A stretch of 64,000 nt of DNA from Deinococcus psychrotolerans (GCF_003860465.1 NZ_CP034183.1:2497501-2561500), one strand, 5' to 3'; positions 35,460-46,055 are shown, numbered from the stretch's first letter. The notes: generated by a model not told the origin, from the sequence alone. Numbers and translations are program-made.

Positions 35460-36851
35460 TCAGCCGATCAGAATGTCGCGCTCCGGCGGGTACTTGACCG
35501 GCTCGCTTTTGACGCGGTTGCCGAACGCCACGGCAAAGGTCAGCGGCCCGATGCGGCCCAAATACATCAGCACCGACACGATTATTTCCTGATTGGCGTT
35601 GAGCAGGGTGGTGGCGTTCATGCTCAGGCCCGCCGTGCCGAACGCGCTGACAGTTTCAAAAAACAGGCGTTCAAACGACAAGTTGTTGTCTTTGTTGGCA
35701 ATCAGCAGCAGCAAAAACCCGGTATTTACCAGGCCCATGCTCAGCAGCCCCACCGTCATGGCCCGCACGATGGTGGCGCGGTCGACCCGCCGCCCAAACA
35801 CCGCCAGATCGCTGCGCCCGCGCACCAAACTGATGGCGGCCATCATCATCACGAAAAAGGTGCTGGTCTTGATACCGCCGCCCGTCGATCCCGGATTGGC
35901 TCCAATAAACATCAAGATGATGGTGATAAATAAACTCGGCTGGCTGATCAAGCTGTAATCCACCGTGTTGAAACCGGCGGTGCGCGGCGTGACGCCCTGA
36001 AAAAAGCTGACCAGCAGTTTCTCGCCAAAGGGCAGCGGCCCCAGCGTGCGCGGATTGTTCCAGTCGAACAACAAAAAGCTCAGCATCCCGACGGCCAGCA
36101 GCGCCGCCATCACGCTCAGCACGATTTTGCTGTGAACCAAAATGCGCTCGCGGCGGGGACTACGCCAGTGGCCGAGAATATTGATCTGCACGATAAAGCC
36201 CATCCCGCCCAGAATAATCAGCCCGCCGATCACCAAATTGATGAGCGGATCGCCGGCAAAGCCCATCAGGTTATCGGGATAAAGGCTGAATCCGGCGTTG
36301 TTGTACGCGCTGACCGCGTGAAACAGCGAGAAGTACAGCCCCTTGCCCCAGCCTTCTTTGGGCACGAAGCGCAGAGCCAGCAGCAGCGTGCCGAGCGCTT
36401 CGGCGCTGAGGGTAAAGATAAAAATCTGGCGAATCAGGCGCACCACCCCACCTGTGTCGAAGGCCGAAACCTGCTGGGCCAGCCGGACACGCTCGGAGAA
36501 ATTGATGCGCCGCCCCAGCAAAAAAGCGAACAGGGTGCCGAAGGTGATGATGCCCAGTCCGCCGATTTGGATCAGCGTCAGCATCACCAACTGGCCAAAC
36601 AAGTTGAAGGTGCTGCCCACATCGACCACCGCCAGTCCGGTGACGCACAGCGCACTGGTGGCCATAAAAAACGACTGCACCAAGCTCAGGCTGTGGCCGC
36701 TCTGGTGGGCCAGCGGCGAATACAGCAGCAGCGCTCCCACCACGATGGTCACGGCAAAGGTGAGCGCGATCAGTTGCGGCGGGGTGAATTTGCTGAAGCT
36801 GAAGAAGTTGAGGCGCAGTCGGCTGGATGGGCTAAACGGTGAGCGTCGCAT
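35460..36851 (-). CDS. ktrB: KtrB/TrkH-family potassium channel subunit (copy 1)
   Basis: 463 aa from MRRSPF; a longer frame upstream is not protein-like. Four M1-P-M2 repeats form one pore. Selectivity-filter Gly residues are visible as T-G-L in the first repeat (A-L-C-V-T-G-L-A-V), Y-N-N-A-G-F in the second, T-P-R-T-A-G-F in the third and F-G-T-A-G-L in the fourth. G-S-T-G-G-G-I-K-T is the conserved gate region of the third repeat. It takes up K+ with KtrA. Closely related to the next gene, from which it is 46 bp downstream. Confidence 0.92.
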   Translation of the reverse strand: MRRSPFSPSSRLRLNFFSFSKFTPPQLIALTFAVTIVVGALLLYSPLAHQSGHSLSLVQSFFMATSALCVTGLAVVDVGSTFNLFGQLVMLTLIQIGGLGIITFGTLFAFLLGRRINFSERVRLAQQVSAFDTGGVVRLIRQIFIFTLSAEALGTLLLALRFVPKEGWGKGLYFSLFHAVSAYNNAGFSLYPDNLMGFAGDPLINLVIGGLIILGGMGFIVQINILGHWRSPRRERILVHSKIVLSVMAALLAVGMLSFLLFDWNNPRTLGPLPFGEKLLVSFFQGVTPRTAGFNTVDYSLISQPSLFITIILMFIGANPGSTGGGIKTSTFFVMMMAAISLVRGRSDLAVFGRRVDRATIVRAMTVGLLSMGLVNTGFLLLLIANKDNNLSFERLFFETVSAFGTAGLSMNATTLLNANQEIIVSVLMYLGRIGPLTFAVAFGNRVKSEPVKYPPERDILIG

Positions 36852-36897
36852 GGCTAGGAGAGCGATTCTACACCCCGGGCCACCCCGGTTGGCCGGG

Positions 36898-38289
36898 TCA
36901 GCCGATTGGAATATCGCGCTCGGCGGGGTACTTGATGGCGGTGTTGCCGCGCAGATTGAAGGCCACCGCAAAGGTCAGCGGCCCGATGCGGCCCAGGTAC
37001 ATCAGCGCCGTGAGCAGCAGCAGCCCGGCGGTGTTGATCTGGTGGGTCACGTCGAGGCTCAGGCCGACGGTGGCCGCCGCTGAGATCGCCTCGAACAGCA
37101 GCAGTTCAAAGCTGATGTGCCCGTTGGTGGCCATCAGCACGAACAGGGCGCTGAGCAGCAAGCCGGCATAGAGGGTGGTGACAGTTCCGGCCCGCACCAC
37201 GATGTCGGGTTCGATGCGCCGCCCGAAGACCACCAGCTCACCGCGCCCGCGCACCATGTTCCAGGCCGAGCCGACCAGCACCGCCAGCGTGGTGGTTTTG
37301 ATGCCGCCGCCAGTCGAGCCGGGACTCGCCCCGATCAGCATCAAGATCATGATGACCAGAATGCTGGCCGGCTGCATCGAGGCGATGTGCAGCGTCGAAA
37401 AACCGGCGGAGCGCGGGGTGGCGCTCTGAAATAAGCTGGCCAGCAGTTTGCCGCTTAGTGGCAGCGGCTCCAGGGTTTTGGGATTGTGCCACTCGGTCAG
37501 CGCGATCAGCAGCGTGCCCAGCACCAGCAGCAGGCCGGTGACGGTCAGGGTCAGCTTGGTGTAGGTCAGCAGGCGGTTCTGGCGGGGCCGGTGTATGTTC
37601 GACAACACGTTGAGCTGTACCAAAAAGCCCAGCCCGCCCAGCACGATCAGCGCCGTGACGGTCAGGCTGATGAGCGGATCGGCGGCGTAGCGGCTGAAAT
37701 CGCCCAGCACGAATCCGGCGCTGTTGTAAGCGCTGACCGAGTGAAAGAAAGCCGAATACAGCCCCGGCCAGGTGCCCTGCTCCGGCCCGAAACGGGTCCA
37801 CAGCAGCAGCGTACCGATCAGCTCGGCCACCAGGGTGTAGGTAAAGATTGCCCGGATGAGTGTCAGCACCCCGCCGACGTCCAGCGCCTGCACCTGCTGA
37901 GCCAGCTGCATTCGTTCGGAGAAATTGATGCGCCGCCCGCGCAGAAAAGCGAACAGGGTGCCGAAAGTGATGATGCCCACGCCGCCCACCTGAATCAGCA
38001 GCAGCAAAATAACTTGCCCGAAGATGCTGAAGGTGCCGGCGGTGTCGGCCACCACCAAGCCGGTGACGCAGATGGCGCTGGTGGCGGTAAACAGCCGCTG
38101 AACGAGGCTGAGGTGCTCACCGGCTTGATAAACCCCCGGCAAGCTCAGCAGCAAGGTGCCCAGCACAATGCCGCCCGCATAGGTCAGGGCGATCAACTGC
38201 GCCGGGCTCAACTGACCACGCCGCCGTTTGGGCTGCTGAGAGCGGGCACGCAGCCAGTTGGGCCGCGTCAATGTGATCTTCCAAGACAT
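36898..38289 (-). CDS. ktrB: KtrB/TrkH-family potassium channel subunit (copy 2)
   Basis: 463 aa, the same length as copy 1. The filter segments are A-I-C-V-T-G-L-V-V, Y-N-S-A-G-F, T-P-R-S-A-G-F and A-A-T-V-G-L, with the same G-S-T-G-G-G-I-K-T gate. Copy 1 and copy 2 are clearly paralogues. The fourth filter here is A-T-V-G-L rather than G-T-A-G-L, which may change selectivity or gating. The -10 TAGACT (38298-38303, minus) ends 8 nt before the ATG and probably drives the whole ktrB-ktrB-ktrA set. Confidence 0.92.
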   Translation of the reverse strand: MSWKITLTRPNWLRARSQQPKRRRGQLSPAQLIALTYAGGIVLGTLLLSLPGVYQAGEHLSLVQRLFTATSAICVTGLVVADTAGTFSIFGQVILLLLIQVGGVGIITFGTLFAFLRGRRINFSERMQLAQQVQALDVGGVLTLIRAIFTYTLVAELIGTLLLWTRFGPEQGTWPGLYSAFFHSVSAYNSAGFVLGDFSRYAADPLISLTVTALIVLGGLGFLVQLNVLSNIHRPRQNRLLTYTKLTLTVTGLLLVLGTLLIALTEWHNPKTLEPLPLSGKLLASLFQSATPRSAGFSTLHIASMQPASILVIMILMLIGASPGSTGGGIKTTTLAVLVGSAWNMVRGRGELVVFGRRIEPDIVVRAGTVTTLYAGLLLSALFVLMATNGHISFELLLFEAISAAATVGLSLDVTHQINTAGLLLLTALMYLGRIGPLTFAVAFNLRGNTAIKYPAERDIPIG

Positions 38290-38419
38290 TAATGGGGAGT
38301 CTAATACGGGCCCGGCTCAAAAGCTCTCCGGACGCTCCTGACCGTTTCTGAGGGTACCGGGGTAAGGGGCACCCACCTGACGCCCGCACGGCTCTCCCAA
38401 GCCGCTATACTGCTGAGTC

Positions 38420-39730
38420 ATGCCGCGCCCAGCTTCCAGCCACTCCAAAACCCGCTCTGATTCCCGTTCGAGAGACGCCCGCCCGCCGAGGAAAAAGACC
38501 CGCCGCCCAACTGGCCCCACCGGCCCCGCCGCCGAGTACGAAATTGAGGCGCTGGACGGCTTGGAGGCAGTGGCGCGTGAAGAACTGGGCGCGGTGCCGG
38601 GAGCGCGGGATATCAGAGAAGGCCGCTTTTGGTTTCCCGGCGATCCGACCCGCCTGACCCGCCTCAAGGCCAGCGTGGCGGTCTACCGCGTCAAAACTTT
38701 TGATGTGCCGCGCCCCAAAGCGCTCCTCGGCCACCAGCAACTCGGTGATCTGGCGGCGTTTTTGCGCCCGGTGATCGAGTACGGGAAGCACCAGAGCTTC
38801 CGGCTCAGCGCGGCGGGCCGCGAGTCGAGCACCATGCGCCGCTTGGCCGAGGAACTCGAGATTTCGCTGGGCATTCCGCACCACCCTGAAGAGGGTGAGC
38901 TGCTGATTCGCCTGCGTCCCACTGAGAATCCCAACAAAATCCCCGAAGAAAAGCCGCCGGAACCCCGCTTTGCCGAGCCTGAACCTCAGCAAGACGGGCG
39001 GGGGAGGGGTGGTCGGGGACGCGATAGCCGGCCTCCTCACCGCTTCCAGCGGGCTGAGACTTGGCGCGAAGAAAAGAACGAGACATTTGATGAGGGTGAC
39101 GAGGGCATGGAGCCAGAAGCCCCGCCTGAACCCCGTTTTGAAGAAGGTTGGGACGTGCTGGCCCGCCTGACCCCGCGTCCGCTGTCGGCCCGCGCTTGGC
39201 GGGTGTGCAACATGGCCGGCGGGCTGAACGCCACCATCGCCTACGCCGTGTTCAAGCTGGCGGGCGTACGCGAACAAGACCGGGTGTTTAACCCGATGAG
39301 CGGCAGCGGCACTCTGCTGATCGAGCGCGATTTGATGGGACCGAGTACGGCGCTGGTCGGCGTGGACATCAACGCGGATGCCGTGCGCTGTGCCCAGCAG
39401 AACATTGAGGCGGCAGGCCGAACCATTGAGGTCGCGCGGGTGGACGCGCTTGAGACGGGCCTGCCGCCCCGTAGTTTCGATCTGATCGTGGCCGATCTGC
39501 CGTGGGGCGACGCTATCACCGTGCGGGGCGGCAATGAAGCGCTGTATCTGGCCTTCCTCAAGGAGATGCACCGCCTCTGCTCGCGCCAGGGCCGGATGGT
39601 GGTGCTGACCCATGAACTCAAGCTGTTCGAGCGCCTCATGGCCGAGCAAGACCGCTGGCACGTCCACGAGCTGTTTCAGGTTTACAGCGGCGGGCATCAT
39701 CCCAAGGCCTATTTGCTGAGCCGGAAGTAA
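38420..39730 (+). CDS. THUMP-type tRNA/rRNA guanine-N2 methyltransferase
   Basis: 436 aa. A basic N-terminus (Arg/Lys-rich, about residues 1-36) leads into a THUMP-like RNA-binding region. An acidic and Arg-rich linker (about 175-235) follows, then a SAM domain. Motif I is N-P-M-S-G-S-G-T-L-L-I-E near residue 295; G-V-D-I-N-x-x-A-V follows. The catalytic motif D-L-P-W-G is the guanine-N2 type. This layout matches Trm14/TrmN (m2G6 in tRNA) and related RlmL enzymes; tRNA is the better guess. The -10 TATACT (38406-38411) ends 8 nt before the ATG. Confidence 0.88.
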   Translation: MPRPASSHSKTRSDSRSRDARPPRKKTRRPTGPTGPAAEYEIEALDGLEAVAREELGAVPGARDIREGRFWFPGDPTRLTRLKASVAVYRVKTFDVPRPKALLGHQQLGDLAAFLRPVIEYGKHQSFRLSAAGRESSTMRRLAEELEISLGIPHHPEEGELLIRLRPTENPNKIPEEKPPEPRFAEPEPQQDGRGRGGRGRDSRPPHRFQRAETWREEKNETFDEGDEGMEPEAPPEPRFEEGWDVLARLTPRPLSARAWRVCNMAGGLNATIAYAVFKLAGVREQDRVFNPMSGSGTLLIERDLMGPSTALVGVDINADAVRCAQQNIEAAGRTIEVARVDALETGLPPRSFDLIVADLPWGDAITVRGGNEALYLAFLKEMHRLCSRQGRMVVLTHELKLFERLMAEQDRWHVHELFQVYSGGHHPKAYLLSRK

Positions 39731-39731
39731 C

Positions 39732-40061
39732 CTACTTCACCTTCACCGACTTGCTCATCGGCTGCTTCTTGACCCAGGCCACGAACTTTTGCACGCCTTC
39801 ATGCTCCTGCAAGGCCTCCAGTGTGCCGTAAAATCCGGCCAATTCTGAGTTGGAGAAGGTGGTGTGGACATAGTTGTGGCAGGCGGCGCAAAAGCCGACG
39901 CTGGGCAAATCCTGAATCTTGATGCCTTTGCGCCGTCCCTGCGAGATGGGCATCAGGTGGTGCTGGGTCAGCACGGGCGTTTCGCGCCCGCACAGAGCGC
40001 AGGTCAGCGCCTCGGCGGGGGCTTGTTCTTCGGGCCAGGTGGAAGGAGTGCGGCGAGCCAT
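39732..40061 (-). CDS. HNH-type endonuclease-like protein
   Basis: 109 aa. A zinc-ribbon pair C-A-L-C near residue 21, the H-H in L-T-Q-H-H-L-M-P-I-S, and C-A-A-C-H-N-Y-V-H-T-T-F together make an HNH fold with a Cys4 zinc site, as in YisB-like proteins. The role is unknown; it could be a standalone nuclease or a nucleic-acid-binding protein. The -10 TAGGCT (40068-40073, minus) ends 6 nt before the ATG. It begins just downstream of the P450 gene. Confidence 0.85.
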   Translation of the reverse strand: MARRTPSTWPEEQAPAEALTCALCGRETPVLTQHHLMPISQGRRKGIKIQDLPSVGFCAACHNYVHTTFSNSELAGFYGTLEALQEHEGVQKFVAWVKKQPMSKSVKVK

Positions 40062-40070
40062 AGCTGTAGC

Positions 40071-41303
40071 CTACAGCAACACTGGTAGGCTTTCGTAGCG
40101 CTCCCAAAGTGGCATGTGCTGGCGCTTGAGGTCTGACGGACTGACCGCCAGTCGCAGTTCTGGAAAGCGCTCCAGCAGGTTTCTCAGGGCCACGCGGGTT
40201 TCTAGCCTTGCCAACGGCGCACCCAGACAGTAATGAATGCCTTGCCCAAAACCGAGATGCTTGTTGGGGGTGCGGTCAATTCTAAAGTCGTCGGGCTGCT
40301 CGAACACCGCCGGATCACGGTTGGCGGCTCCCAGGAGCGGCGCGACCATCGCACCTTTAGGAATGGCGATGCCCCGAATCATGATGGTTTCAGTGGCGTA
40401 AGCAGGTTTGGTTCCCTGAATGGGACTGGAAAAACGCAGGACTTCTTCAATGGCAGTGCTGAGACGCTCCGGCTCCACTTGTAGCCAGGCCAGTTGTGCG
40501 GGGTGGGTCAGCAAAGCGACCACGCTGTTGGCGATCAGGTTGTACGTCGTCTCATATCCGGCGGTAATCAGCAGCAACACCATGCTGAGCAGTTCATCTT
40601 CACTGAGGCGCTGCCCGTCTTCCTCGGCGTGAATCAGGCCAGTCAGAATGTCATCGTCTGACGCGGCCCGCTTACGAGCGATCAGGCCACGAATCAGCCG
40701 CAGCAGCTCCGGCATATCCCACAACAACGTTTTGATGAGTCCTGCACCGCTCAGACCGCTGCTCATCACCGTCAGCCCATTTTTGAATTGGCCCATCTCG
40801 GAAGCCGACACGCCCAGCATCTCCCCGATAATGGCGACCGGAATCGGCAGGGCATACGCCGGAATCAAATCCACTTGGCTTTTTCCGACCAACGCATCCA
40901 GAAGCTCGTGCGTCAGCGCTTCCAGGCGGCTTTCCAACTTGGCAAGAGCGCGGGGCGTGAAAGCCTGATGCACCAGCCCGCGCAGGCGGCGGTGTTCGGC
41001 TCCGTCGGAGAGCAGCATGTTGTCGCCCATCAGTTGCACGGTGCGGGGCAGCGGCAACGGAAACTTACTGCCACCTGTCTTACCACTCAGTCTGCTGCGG
41101 TCACGCACCAGGCGCGGGTCTTTGAGAAGCGCCGCGCAGTCGTCGTAGCGTGAGAGCAGATACACGTCCAGCACGGCCAATTTGCCTTTGTGTACGGGAG
41201 AATGTTCGCGCAGCAATCGGTAATACTCATACTTGTTGCGGGCGAATTCACGGCTGAAGACGTTCAGCGGCCTGCTGAGATTGGGATGTGCTGAAATGGT
41301 CAT
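40071..41303 (-). CDS. Cytochrome P450
   Basis: 410 aa from [14 protein letters not shown] lies 9 nt before this ATG. P450 landmarks: I-helix oxygen-binding groove I-T-A-G-Y-E-T-T, the E-x-x-R of helix K in E-E-V-L-R, and the haem-thiolate loop [17 protein letters not shown]. It is a soluble bacterial class I mono-oxygenase needing a ferredoxin partner, none of which is adjacent. The substrate is unknown. Confidence 0.93.
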   Translation of the reverse strand: MTISAHPNLSRPLNVFSREFARNKYEYYRLLREHSPVHKGKLAVLDVYLLSRYDDCAALLKDPRLVRDRSRLSGKTGGSKFPLPLPRTVQLMGDNMLLSDGAEHRRLRGLVHQAFTPRALAKLESRLEALTHELLDALVGKSQVDLIPAYALPIPVAIIGEMLGVSASEMGQFKNGLTVMSSGLSGAGLIKTLLWDMPELLRLIRGLIARKRAASDDDILTGLIHAEEDGQRLSEDELLSMVLLLITAGYETTYNLIANSVVALLTHPAQLAWLQVEPERLSTAIEEVLRFSSPIQGTKPAYATETIMIRGIAIPKGAMVAPLLGAANRDPAVFEQPDDFRIDRTPNKHLGFGQGIHYCLGAPLARLETRVALRNLLERFPELRLAVSPSDLKRQHMPLWERYESLPVLL

Positions 41304-41425
41304 GGTGGAGTAGCCTCCCAGTGGAATTGAGCAGCGTACCACTGACTACACGCTCAATTACGCGCCGCCGCCCGCTGAAGTTCCCAACGTTTCGGCGCTC
41401 CTCTATGCTTGCTACACTCTGCTCG

Positions 41426-42007
41426 ATGAAAACCCTCGTCTCGGCCATTCAGCAGCACGGCGTCATCCTTCCCGGCGGCATTCTCAAAGTAGACAGCTTG
41501 GTCAACCACCAGCTCTTGCCGGAACTCACCCGCGAAATGGGTGTGCGCTTTGCCGAGTATTTCCGCGAGCTCAAGCCCAATAAAGTGCTGACCATCGAAG
41601 TCAGCGGCATCGCTCCGGCGCTGATCACGGCCATTGAACTCGGCGTGCCGATGGTCTACGCCCGCAAGAAAAAGCCGATCACCATGAAAGAGCCGTCGTT
41701 TACCGCGCAGTCGGTCAGCCGCACCAAAGGCGGGGTAGTGAATTTATTCGTATCCAGCGAGTTTTTGGGGCCAGATGACCGCGTGATCGTGATCGACGAC
41801 TTTTTGGCCTCGGGCGGGACGCTACGGGCGCTGGCCAGCATGATTGGCTCTAGCGGCGCGGAGCTCCTCGGCCTCGGCTGCGTCATCGAAAAGAACTTCG
41901 AGCATGGCCGCGAAAACTTGGCGGATTTGGGCGTGCCGATTCACACGCTGGCCAATATCTTGGAACTCAGCGAGGCGGGCGGCGTGGTGGTCGTCGAAGG
42001 CCGCTGA
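41426..42007 (+). CDS. xpt: Xanthine phosphoribosyltransferase
   Basis: 193 aa, the usual length. It converts xanthine and PRPP to XMP in purine salvage. The PRPP loop is [13 protein letters not shown] near residue 125. The family-typical [13 protein letters not shown] start and K-K-P-I-T-M segment confirm Xpt rather than other PRTases. The -10 TACACT (41413-41418) ends 7 nt before the ATG, so there is no room for a guanine/xanthine riboswitch after the start site. Confidence 0.95.
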   Translation: MKTLVSAIQQHGVILPGGILKVDSLVNHQLLPELTREMGVRFAEYFRELKPNKVLTIEVSGIAPALITAIELGVPMVYARKKKPITMKEPSFTAQSVSRTKGGVVNLFVSSEFLGPDDRVIVIDDFLASGGTLRALASMIGSSGAELLGLGCVIEKNFEHGRENLADLGVPIHTLANILELSEAGGVVVVEGR

Positions 42008-42070
42008 CTTTTGATTTGCCTTTTCTTAAGAGGGCCGCGCCGCGCTGGCCGGCTGCGGTAAGCTCAACTT

Positions 42071-42571
42071 ATGACCATGCGCCCAAATCCGCTGCTCGGC
42101 GATCCCACCAAGAGCCGAGTCGTGATTGCCACCTATCCCGATTACTTGCAGGCGCAGCGGGCGGTGGATTACTTGTCAGATCAAAAGTTTGCCGTCGAGC
42201 GCACCGCCATCGTGGGTGAAGGGCTCAAGCTCGTGGAGCAGGTCACGGGCCGCCTCGACTGGACGCGGGCGCTGAGCCTCGGGATGGGTCAGGGCGCGAC
42301 GACGGGCATTTTCATTGGTTTGGTGTTTGCCTTTTTGGGCTTCGGCGGCGAGCGCAGTTTCCTGACGCTGCTGATTGACGGCCTGCTCATCGGCGTGATG
42401 ATCGGCGCGGTGTGGGGGCTGCTCAGCTACGCCCTCAGCGGCGGGCGGCGCGACTTTACCAGCGTCGGCGGAATGCGGGCCGATCACTACAGCGTCATGG
42501 CCGACGGCGAAGTGGCCGAGCAGGCGCGTGACCTGCTCTCGGGGATGCCGCACGAATCGCGTGGGTCTTAA
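42071..42571 (+). CDS. General-stress-protein-like membrane-associated protein
   Basis: 166 aa. An N-terminal alpha/beta domain (V-V-I-A-T-Y-P-D-Y-L-Q-A-Q-R-A-V-D-Y-L) resembles the YflT-type general stress domain. Two Gly-rich membrane segments follow (about 65-95 and 98-120), then a short basic tail. The function is unknown. The -10 TAAGCT (42059-42064) ends 6 nt before the ATG. Confidence 0.8.
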   Translation: MTMRPNPLLGDPTKSRVVIATYPDYLQAQRAVDYLSDQKFAVERTAIVGEGLKLVEQVTGRLDWTRALSLGMGQGATTGIFIGLVFAFLGFGGERSFLTLLIDGLLIGVMIGAVWGLLSYALSGGRRDFTSVGGMRADHYSVMADGEVAEQARDLLSGMPHESRGS

Positions 42572-42629
42572 AGAGCGTCTGGCCCGGATAAAAAGAGTGG
42601 ATGAGCAGAGCAGCCTTGTGGTTGACCCG

Positions 42630-42651
42630 GCTTAAGCGCTCAGCTTAAGCG
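42630..42651. repeat. Two direct copies of GCTTAAGCG upstream of the carboxylase gene
   Basis: GCTTAAGCG at 42630-42638 and 42643-42651, spaced 13 bp start to start; each core CTTAAG is itself palindromic. They lie 55-75 bp before the carboxylase start, where an activator or repressor might bind. Confidence 0.35.
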
Positions 42652-42705
42652 AAAGATAGGTCGCCCGCGCTCCACAAACCGCGAGTGGCCCTCTAAACTA
42701 GCTGC

Positions 42706-44265
42706 ATGTCCCACAGCCTAGAACTTCAAGAACTGATTGCCGAAATGGAGCAGCGCCGCGCCGTGGTAGAAGCAGGCGGCGGCGCAGCCAAGCAGCAAAA
42801 ACAGCGCGACGCCGGGAAGCTGACGGCCCGTGAGCGCATAGACACCCTCCTAGACGAGGGGAGTTTTTTGGAGCTGTCCACCTTTACCGAACACGGCGGC
42901 GGCGCTTTGATGCGCGGTGTGGAAGCCCCCGGTGAAGGCGTGATTACCGGCAGCGGCAGCATTGGTGGGCGGCAGGTCTTTGTGTTTTCGCAGGACTTCA
43001 CGGTGCTGGGCGGCTCTCTGGGCAAGCGCAATGCCCAAAAAGTCGCCAAGATCATGGACTTGGCCGCCAAAACAGGTTGCCCCATCATCGGCCTCAACGA
43101 CTCGGCAGGTGCGCGGATTCAGGAAGGGGTGGACAGCCTCAGCGGCTACGGCGAAATCTTTTACCGCAACGCCACCTACTCCGGCGTGGTGCCGCAGATC
43201 AGCGCCATCTTGGGGCCGTGTGCGGGCGGGGCCGTCTACTCGCCTGCCCTCACCGACTTTATTTTGATGAGCCGGGGCAGCAGCTTTATGTTCATCACCG
43301 GCCCCGAAGTCATCAAAAGTGTGACCCGTGAGGAAGTCACCTTCGATCAGCTGGGCGGCGCGGACGTTCACAACCGCAAATCCGGCGTGGCCCACCTCGA
43401 ATTCGACGGCGACGAAGCGGTGCTGGACGGCATTCGCCACTTGCTTCAATACTTGCCGCAAAATGCCCGCCAGAAGCCGCCGAGCCGCCCCACCAGCGAC
43501 TCTTCTGCCCGCCAGACCACCGAGCTGCTCGACATCGTAACGCCCGACCAGCGCCGCCCCTACGCCATGCATGAAGTGATTCACAGCCTGGTGGACGGGG
43601 GTGAGTTCTTTGAAATTCAGCCGCTGTGGGCCAAGAATATTCTTTGCGGCTTCGCGCACCTCGGCGGCGAGGTGGTGGGCATTGTCGCCAACAATCCCAA
43701 GGTGATGGCCGGAACGCTCAATATCGACGCTTCCGATAAGGCTGCCCGCTTTATTCGCACCTGCGACTGCTACAACATTCCGATTCTGACTTTGGTGGAC
43801 GTGACAGGCTTCCTCCCTGGCGTGGCGCAGGAGCACGCCGGAATCATCCGGCACGGCGCGAAGATGCTGTACGCCTACGCCGAAGCCAGCGTGCCCAAAA
43901 TCACCCTGATTACCCGCAAGAGCTACGGCGGAGCGTACTTGGCCATGAACAGCCGCGACATGGGTGCGGACGTGGTCTACGCTTGGCCCACCGCCGCCGT
44001 CGCCGTGATGGGCGCGGAGGGCGCGGCCAATATCGTCTACCGCCGCGAAATTCAGGCGGCTGAGAACCCCGAAGCGGTGCGGGCCGAGAAAATCGCTGAA
44101 TACAAAGAAGCCTTCGACAACCCTTATGTGGCCGCCGCCAAAGGCTACATCGACGAGATCATTCCGATGGAAGACACCCGCCGCCGCCTGATCGCCACCT
44201 TCAAGATGCTGGAAGGCAAGGAAGAGCAGCGGCCTTACCGGAAGCATGGGAACGAGCCTTTGTAA
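42706..44265 (+). CDS. pccB: Acyl-CoA carboxylase, carboxyltransferase (beta) subunit
   Basis: 519 aa, the usual length for propionyl/acetyl-CoA or methylcrotonyl-type beta subunits. It transfers CO2 from carboxybiotin to an acyl-CoA. Two crotonase-like halves are visible, with G-A-R-I-Q-E-G in the first oxyanion hole and G-A-Y-L-A-M in the second. The start A-G-K-L-T-A-R-E-R-I-D-x-L-L-D is characteristic of this family. The biotin-carrying alpha subunit is not in the window. The -10 TAAACT (42694-42699) ends 6 nt before the ATG. Substrate preference cannot be read. Confidence 0.92.
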   Translation: MSHSLELQELIAEMEQRRAVVEAGGGAAKQQKQRDAGKLTARERIDTLLDEGSFLELSTFTEHGGGALMRGVEAPGEGVITGSGSIGGRQVFVFSQDFTVLGGSLGKRNAQKVAKIMDLAAKTGCPIIGLNDSAGARIQEGVDSLSGYGEIFYRNATYSGVVPQISAILGPCAGGAVYSPALTDFILMSRGSSFMFITGPEVIKSVTREEVTFDQLGGADVHNRKSGVAHLEFDGDEAVLDGIRHLLQYLPQNARQKPPSRPTSDSSARQTTELLDIVTPDQRRPYAMHEVIHSLVDGGEFFEIQPLWAKNILCGFAHLGGEVVGIVANNPKVMAGTLNIDASDKAARFIRTCDCYNIPILTLVDVTGFLPGVAQEHAGIIRHGAKMLYAYAEASVPKITLITRKSYGGAYLAMNSRDMGADVVYAWPTAAVAVMGAEGAANIVYRREIQAAENPEAVRAEKIAEYKEAFDNPYVAAAKGYIDEIIPMEDTRRRLIATFKMLEGKEEQRPYRKHGNEPL

Positions 44266-44336
44266 GCCGCTTAGACCGTAACGGCCAGCGCGTTCGACTT
44301 ACGCGGCCACTTGCTGAGACAGCCTAAGCCCCTGCT

Positions 44337-44813
44337 CTAAATCGGGTAATACGTCCGCGACTCGCCCCTGAGGAAGTCGCGGGTGGGAATCCAGATCAGC
44401 GGGTTGCGCTCCTCGACTTCCGGCGGCGGGCCAAACTTGACCAAGCTCAGCACCTGATCGAACGGAACCCACTGCGTGCCGACCACTTCGGGGTCAGTCG
44501 GAGCGAGTTCGCCGGTAAAGTTCGCCGTGAAGCGGCCAAAGGTGGCGTAACACTCGTTGCGGGTGCCGTTCAGCATCTCGCCTTCCAGCAAGCTGACAAA
44601 CTGCAAATCGGTGACGCTCAGGCCGGTTTCAAAGCGGACTTGGCGCACGGCGGCGGCGGCCAGACTTTCGCCGAGGTGGGCTTTGCCGCCCGGCAAGCCG
44701 TAAAAGATGCTGCCGTCGTCCATGCGCTCGGCGACCAAGAGCAGGTGGTGGTCGTTGACCAGATAAACGTGGGCCGCACGCTTGATCGGCAGCGTGCGTG
44801 ACAGATGACTCAT
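44337..44813 (-). CDS. Nudix-fold protein with a degenerate Nudix box
   Basis: 158 aa from MSHLSRT. The Nudix signature G-x5-E-x7-R-E-x-x-E-E-x-G is present only in part: G-K-A-H-L-G-E-S-L-A-A-A-A-V-R-Q-V-R-F-E-T-G-L. The first two metal-binding acidic positions of the R-E-x-x-E-E core are Q and F, leaving one Glu. The protein may be catalytically impaired or may bind rather than hydrolyse nucleotides. The -10 TAAACT (44821-44826, minus) ends 7 nt before the ATG. It is divergent from cysK. Confidence 0.8.
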   Translation of the reverse strand: MSHLSRTLPIKRAAHVYLVNDHHLLLVAERMDDGSIFYGLPGGKAHLGESLAAAAVRQVRFETGLSVTDLQFVSLLEGEMLNGTRNECYATFGRFTANFTGELAPTDPEVVGTQWVPFDQVLSLVKFGPPPEVEERNPLIWIPTRDFLRGESRTYYPI

Positions 44814-44893
44814 AGCGCTTAGTTTAGCGGCTTGAGGAGGCGAGAGGGCCGTGTGACCCTGTCTGCTTGCCCCGCGCCGAGTAAACTGGCAGC

Positions 44894-45856
<963 letters not shown>

Positions 45857-45884
45857 CCAGAGGATAAAACCCCATCCAAAAATG

Positions 45885-45918
45885 AGCCAGACACACTAGG
45901 GGGGTAGCGTGTCTGGCT
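45885..45918 (+). terminator. Terminator hairpin after cysK
   Basis: AGCCAGACAC pairs perfectly with GTGTCTGGCT, followed by TCTTC. A T-tract is nearly absent, so strength is uncertain. Confidence 0.55.
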
Positions 45919-46055
45919 TCTTCGGAGGGAAGATGAGCGCTTAAGCTGTCGGGGGGGACAACGCTCAAGGGTTATGCTACTCGGCTGATCTGTCCGACTT
46001 CTGACAAGCGCCTGAGAAAGCCCTCGGTTTTATTGGGGTTCGGTGCAGACGGCGT

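Noticed and set aside
35593..38292. Plus-strand frames antisense to the two ktrB genes
   Set aside because: Both ktrB genes show all four filter motifs; the antisense frames are Gln/His-rich shadows.
38405..39700. 431-codon frame antisense to the tRNA methyltransferase
   Set aside because: Shadow of a well-supported gene with clear THUMP and D-L-P-W-G motifs.
42850..44247. 465-codon open frame antisense to the acyl-CoA carboxylase gene
   Set aside because: It is open only because of high GC at third positions of pccB; its composition is biased and it has no recognisable domain.
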